Part shown: piece after piece, positions 61,190-64,000 of the stretch | How positions within the stretch are numbered: the stretch's first letter is position 1 | How the letters are laid out: each line of letters starts with the position of its first letter | Source of the DNA: Natronomonas pharaonis DSM 2160 | GTDB lineage: Archaea > Halobacteriota > Halobacteria > Halobacteriales > Haloarculaceae | NCBI RefSeq assembly: GCF_000026045.1 | Contig: NC_007426.1 | Coordinates: 434,001-498,000 of the forward strand | Reading direction: 5' to 3' | DNA: 64,000 nucleotides | Notes under the pieces: model-generated | What the model saw: only the letters and a program-made list of their open reading frames with translations | What the model was told of the DNA's origin: nothing | Databases searched by the model: none | Position numbers and translations under genes: made by a program

Positions 61190-62878
61190 ATGGCACAACA
61201 GATGGGCAACCAGCCGATGATTGTCCTCTCCGAGGAGAGTCAGCGCACTTCCGGACAGGACGCACAATCGATGAACATCACCGCCGGCAAGGCGGTCGCC
61301 GAATCCGTACGAACCACGCTCGGTCCGAAGGGCATGGACAAAATGCTCGTCGACTCGACGGGCAACGTCGTCGTCACGAACGACGGTGTCACCATCCTCG
61401 GCGAGATGGACATCGAGCACCCGGCGGCCAACATGATCGTCGAGGTCGCCGAAACGCAGGAAGAAGAGGTCGGCGACGGCACGACGAGCAGCGTCGTCAT
61501 CGCCGGTGAGCTCCTCTCGCAGGCCGAGGACCTCCTCGAACAGGACATCCACGCGACGATTCTCGCACAGGGGTACCGACAGGCCGCCGCCGAGGCCAAG
61601 GCGGCCCTCGAAGAGATCGCCATCGAAGTCGACGAAGACGACGCCGACATTCTCGAATCCATCGCCGCCACGGCGATGACCGGCAAGGGCGCGGAGGCCT
61701 CCAAGGACCTCCTCGCCGAGCTCGTTGTCGACTCCGTCCAGGCGGTCGCTGACGACGGTGACATCGACACCGACAACATCAAAGTCGAGAAGGTCGTCGG
61801 CGGTGCCGTCGACGAGTCCGAACTCGTCGAAGGGGTCCTCGTCGGCAAGGAGCGCGTCCACGACAACATGCCGGCCCTCGTCGAGGACGCCGACATCGCG
61901 CTTTTGGATACGCCCATCGAAGTCAAGGAAACCGAAATCGACGCCGAGGTCAACGTCACCGACCCCGACCAGCTCGAACAGTTCCTCGAGCAGGAAGAAA
62001 AGCAGCTCCGCGAGATGGTCGACCAGCTCGCCGACGCTGGCGCGGACGTCGTCTTCTGCCAGAAGGGCATCGACGACATGGCCCAGCACTACCTCGCACA
62101 GGAGGGCATCCTCGCCGTCCGTCGCGCCAAGAAGTCCGACATGAAGGCCCTCGCGCGAGCGACCGGCGGCCGCGTCGTCTCCAACATCGACGACATCACC
62201 GCCGACGACCTCGGCTTCGCCGGCTCGGTCTCCCAAAAGCCCATCGCCGGCGACGAGAAGATCTTCGTCGAGGATGTCGACGAGGCCAAGGCCGTCACGC
62301 TCATCCTCCGCGGCGGCACCGAACACGTCGTCGACGAAATCGAGCGCGCCATCGAGGACTCGCTGGGCGTCGTCCAGACGACCCTCGAGGACGGACAGGT
62401 CCTGCCCGGCGGCGGCGCGCCCGAAATCGCGCTGGCGCTGGCGCTGCGTGACTTCGCCGACTCCGTCGGTGGCCGCGAGCAGCTGGCCGTCGAGGCCTTC
62501 GCTGACGCCGTCGATGTCATCCCGCGCACGCTCGCGGAGAACGCTGGTCTCGACCCCATCGACTCCCTTGTCGACCTCCGCAGCCAGCACGCCGAGGGCG
62601 ACGACGCTGCCGGCCTCGACGCCTACACCGGCGATGTCATCGACATGGAGGAGGAAGGTGTCGTCGAGCCGCTCCGTGTCAAGACCCAGGCCATCGAGTC
62701 CGCGACCGAAGCCGCGGTCATGATCCTCCGCATCGACGACGTCATCGCTGCTGGCGACCTCGCCGGCGGCGCCTCCGACGACGACGATGATGAGGACATG
62801 CCTGCCGGCGGCGGCGGCATGGGCGGCGGCATGGGCGGCATGGGCGGTATGGGTGGCGGCATGGGCGGCATGATGTAA
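61190..62878 (+). CDS. ths: Thermosome (group II chaperonin) subunit
   Basis: 562 residues. It folds proteins in an ATP-driven double ring in the cytoplasm. Motifs: [48 protein letters not shown] (ATP-binding) and [15 protein letters not shown]. The C-terminus is the glycine-methionine repeat tail typical of halophilic subunits. Which subunit type (alpha, beta or gamma) is not decidable here. Strong TATA boxes upstream suggest heat-regulated transcription. Confidence 0.97.
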   Translation: MAQQMGNQPMIVLSEESQRTSGQDAQSMNITAGKAVAESVRTTLGPKGMDKMLVDSTGNVVVTNDGVTILGEMDIEHPAANMIVEVAETQEEEVGDGTTSSVVIAGELLSQAEDLLEQDIHATILAQGYRQAAAEAKAALEEIAIEVDEDDADILESIAATAMTGKGAEASKDLLAELVVDSVQAVADDGDIDTDNIKVEKVVGGAVDESELVEGVLVGKERVHDNMPALVEDADIALLDTPIEVKETEIDAEVNVTDPDQLEQFLEQEEKQLREMVDQLADAGADVVFCQKGIDDMAQHYLAQEGILAVRRAKKSDMKALARATGGRVVSNIDDITADDLGFAGSVSQKPIAGDEKIFVEDVDEAKAVTLILRGGTEHVVDEIERAIEDSLGVVQTTLEDGQVLPGGGAPEIALALALRDFADSVGGREQLAVEAFADAVDVIPRTLAENAGLDPIDSLVDLRSQHAEGDDAAGLDAYTGDVIDMEEEGVVEPLRVKTQAIESATEAAVMILRIDDVIAAGDLAGGASDDDDDEDMPAGGGGMGGGMGGMGGMGGGMGGMM

Positions 62879-63002
62879 GCCGGTTTCCGAGCACCCACAC
62901 CATCCACGTCGGCCCGCTCCGCAACGCTTCCGAACCCTTCACACGCCGTTTCTTTCTTCGGTACGCGATAACGGTTTAGCCACTGCTGCCGTATCGTGCG
63001 AT

Positions 63003-63551
63003 ATGCGACTGTTCGTTAGCGCGACCGTTGCCCCGCTCTCGGATGCGATTGCTGACATACAGGCTCCACTACGCGGACTGGACGGGCTGCGGCCGACTGA
63101 CCCACAGCAGGCCCATATCACGATGAAGTTTCTCGGAGCGGGCGACCACGATACAGACGCTCTGGCTGCTGCCATCGAAACCGCTGTTGCCGATGCCGAC
63201 ACCGGCCCGTTTGAGGTCTCACTGGAAGGCGTCGGTGTCTTCCCGTCGCTGGAGTACATCAGCGTCGTCTGGCTTGGGGTCGGCGGGGGAAGTCGCGAGC
63301 TGACGCGACTTCACGAGCAGTTGGAGGCCGAGACGACGGCGCTGGGGTACGACGCCGAGTCCCACGAGTTTACTCCACACGTCACGCTTGCTCGGATGGA
63401 CAACGCGGCCTCGAAAGCCGAAGTACAGGAGTTCGTCCAGACTGCGGACCCGGATGCCGGTCGCGTCCGGCTCGAAGAATTGCGGCTCACCGAGAGTACG
63501 CTCACTCCGGACGGGCCGGAATACGAGACGCGACGGCGGTTCGAGCTGTAG
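63003..63551 (+). CDS. thpR: RNA 2',3'-cyclic phosphodiesterase (ThpR/LigT)
   Basis: 182 residues of the 2H phosphoesterase family. Both HxTx motifs are present: [11 protein letters not shown] and [10 protein letters not shown]. The N-terminus [13 protein letters not shown] is typical. It opens 2',3'-cyclic phosphates or joins tRNA halves in vitro in relatives. It stands between the thermosome and ribosomal protein genes. Confidence 0.92.
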   Translation: MRLFVSATVAPLSDAIADIQAPLRGLDGLRPTDPQQAHITMKFLGAGDHDTDALAAAIETAVADADTGPFEVSLEGVGVFPSLEYISVVWLGVGGGSRELTRLHEQLEAETTALGYDAESHEFTPHVTLARMDNAASKAEVQEFVQTADPDAGRVRLEELRLTESTLTPDGPEYETRRRFEL

Positions 63552-63574
63552 CCCCGCCCCAAAGGAACAAGAAT

Positions 63575-63580
63575 TTAAAC
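63575..63580 (+). promoter_or_regulatory. TATA box of the L39e-L31e operon
   Basis: TTTAAA, 25-30 bases before the ATG at 63605. Leaderless spacing. Confidence 0.6.
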
Positions 63581-63604
63581 GCCGCGGCGGAAAGGTCGCC
63601 TACT

Positions 63605-63757
63605 ATGGGTAAGAAGTCGAAGGCCAAGAAAAAGCGGCTCTCGAAGCTCGAACGACAGAACAGCCGCGTCCCGGCGTGGGTCATCATGAAGACGGACCGC
63701 GACACGATGCGCAACCCCAAGCGCCGCAATTGGCGGCGGAGTGACACGGACGAATGA
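63605..63757 (+). CDS. rpl39e: Large subunit ribosomal protein eL39
   Basis: 50 residues, strongly basic: [18 protein letters not shown] then [15 protein letters not shown] and [15 protein letters not shown]. This is the universal L39e pattern, including the W-x-x-x-K block. The stop overlaps the start of the next gene (ATGA). First gene of the operon. Confidence 0.97.
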   Translation: MGKKSKAKKKRLSKLERQNSRVPAWVIMKTDRDTMRNPKRRNWRRSDTDE

Positions 63758-64000
63758 GCGCTGAATTCGACGAGCGCGTCATGACGGTCCCGCTGCGCGA
63801 TGTCCTCGCGGAGTCGAAGGGCCAGCGCGCCGACAAGGCGATGAGCCTCGTTCGCTCGCACCTCGCACAGCACTTCAACGTCGAGGAAGACGCCGTTCGA
63901 CTGGACCCCTCCATCAACGAGGCGGTCTGGGAGCGCGGCCGCTCGAAGCCGCCGAGCGAACTGCGCGTTCGCGCCGCCCGCTTCGAAGAAGAAGGCGAGG
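63754..64000 (+). CDS. rpl31e: Large subunit ribosomal protein eL31 (partial)
   Basis: 82 residues in the window; the gene continues past the end. [17 protein letters not shown], then [40 protein letters not shown] and [13 protein letters not shown] match archaeal L31e. Translationally coupled to rpl39e. Translation initiation factor 6 often follows in archaea but is outside this window. Confidence 0.95.
   Translation, partial: MSAEFDERVMTVPLRDVLAESKGQRADKAMSLVRSHLAQHFNVEEDAVRLDPSINEAVWERGRSKPPSELRVRAARFEEEGE

Overview
The window is chromosomal DNA of a haloarchaeon (class Halobacteria). The evidence is high GC, acidic proteins, many leaderless transcripts with a TATA box about 25 to 30 bases before the start codon, and an archaeal core set: RadA, replication factor C small subunit, LonB, thermosome, SAMP2, CarS, L39e/L31e and halocyanin. 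An NAD-dependent DNA ligase fits haloarchaea. A Natronomonas-like organism is a reasonable guess, but I cannot fix the genus.

Layout. 1-900: intron-containing tRNA-Arg(UCU), a duplicated tRNA 3' end and an AT-rich, gene-poor stretch. 900-12577: M29 aminopeptidase, RNB nuclease, tRNA-Asp, radA, pspAB, ligA, a class V aminotransferase, an MFS transporter, an MBL-fold hydrolase and an SDR. 12600-21550: a lipoprotein, a frameshifted acetyltransferase, an XPD-like helicase, rfc, samp2-GNAT, SAM hydroxide adenosyltransferase-nadM, lonB and a CPBP protease. 21550-33750: hemB, a fused ammonium transporter-PII gene with an Lrp regulator, a UvrD-like helicase, sufS, a halocyanin, sufU and panE. 33800-44613: an M32 carboxypeptidase, a sulfatase-superfamily protein, nfu, dut, a methyltransferase, a second XPD-like helicase, an AI-2E-type permease and htpX.

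44690-50500 holds two related IS605/IS1341-type (TnpB) insertions: a decayed one carrying an array of short perfect hairpins, and one with an intact tnpB. They flank S-adenosylhomocysteine hydrolase and an SAH/MTA deaminase. 50499-53809 is a sulfur-trafficking module of two divergent units: dsrE2-tusA, and rhodanese/MBL persulfide dioxygenase-yedE-yedE. A 25-bp sequence is repeated in inverted orientation in front of the two units (19/25 identity, ungapped). It is the best candidate here for an undescribed regulatory system.

53873-64000 is mostly housekeeping: carS, DUF502 and DUF2157 membrane proteins, TPR-DUF424, an enolase-superfamily enzyme, a phosphodiesterase-GNAT pair, a KH protein (Pno1/Dim2-like), thermosome, ThpR, and the start of a ribosomal protein operon that runs off the end.

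Genes are densely packed. Several same-strand neighbours overlap by ATGA or TGATG, and four convergent pairs share a 4-base CTAR stop overlap. No rRNA or CRISPR array was seen.
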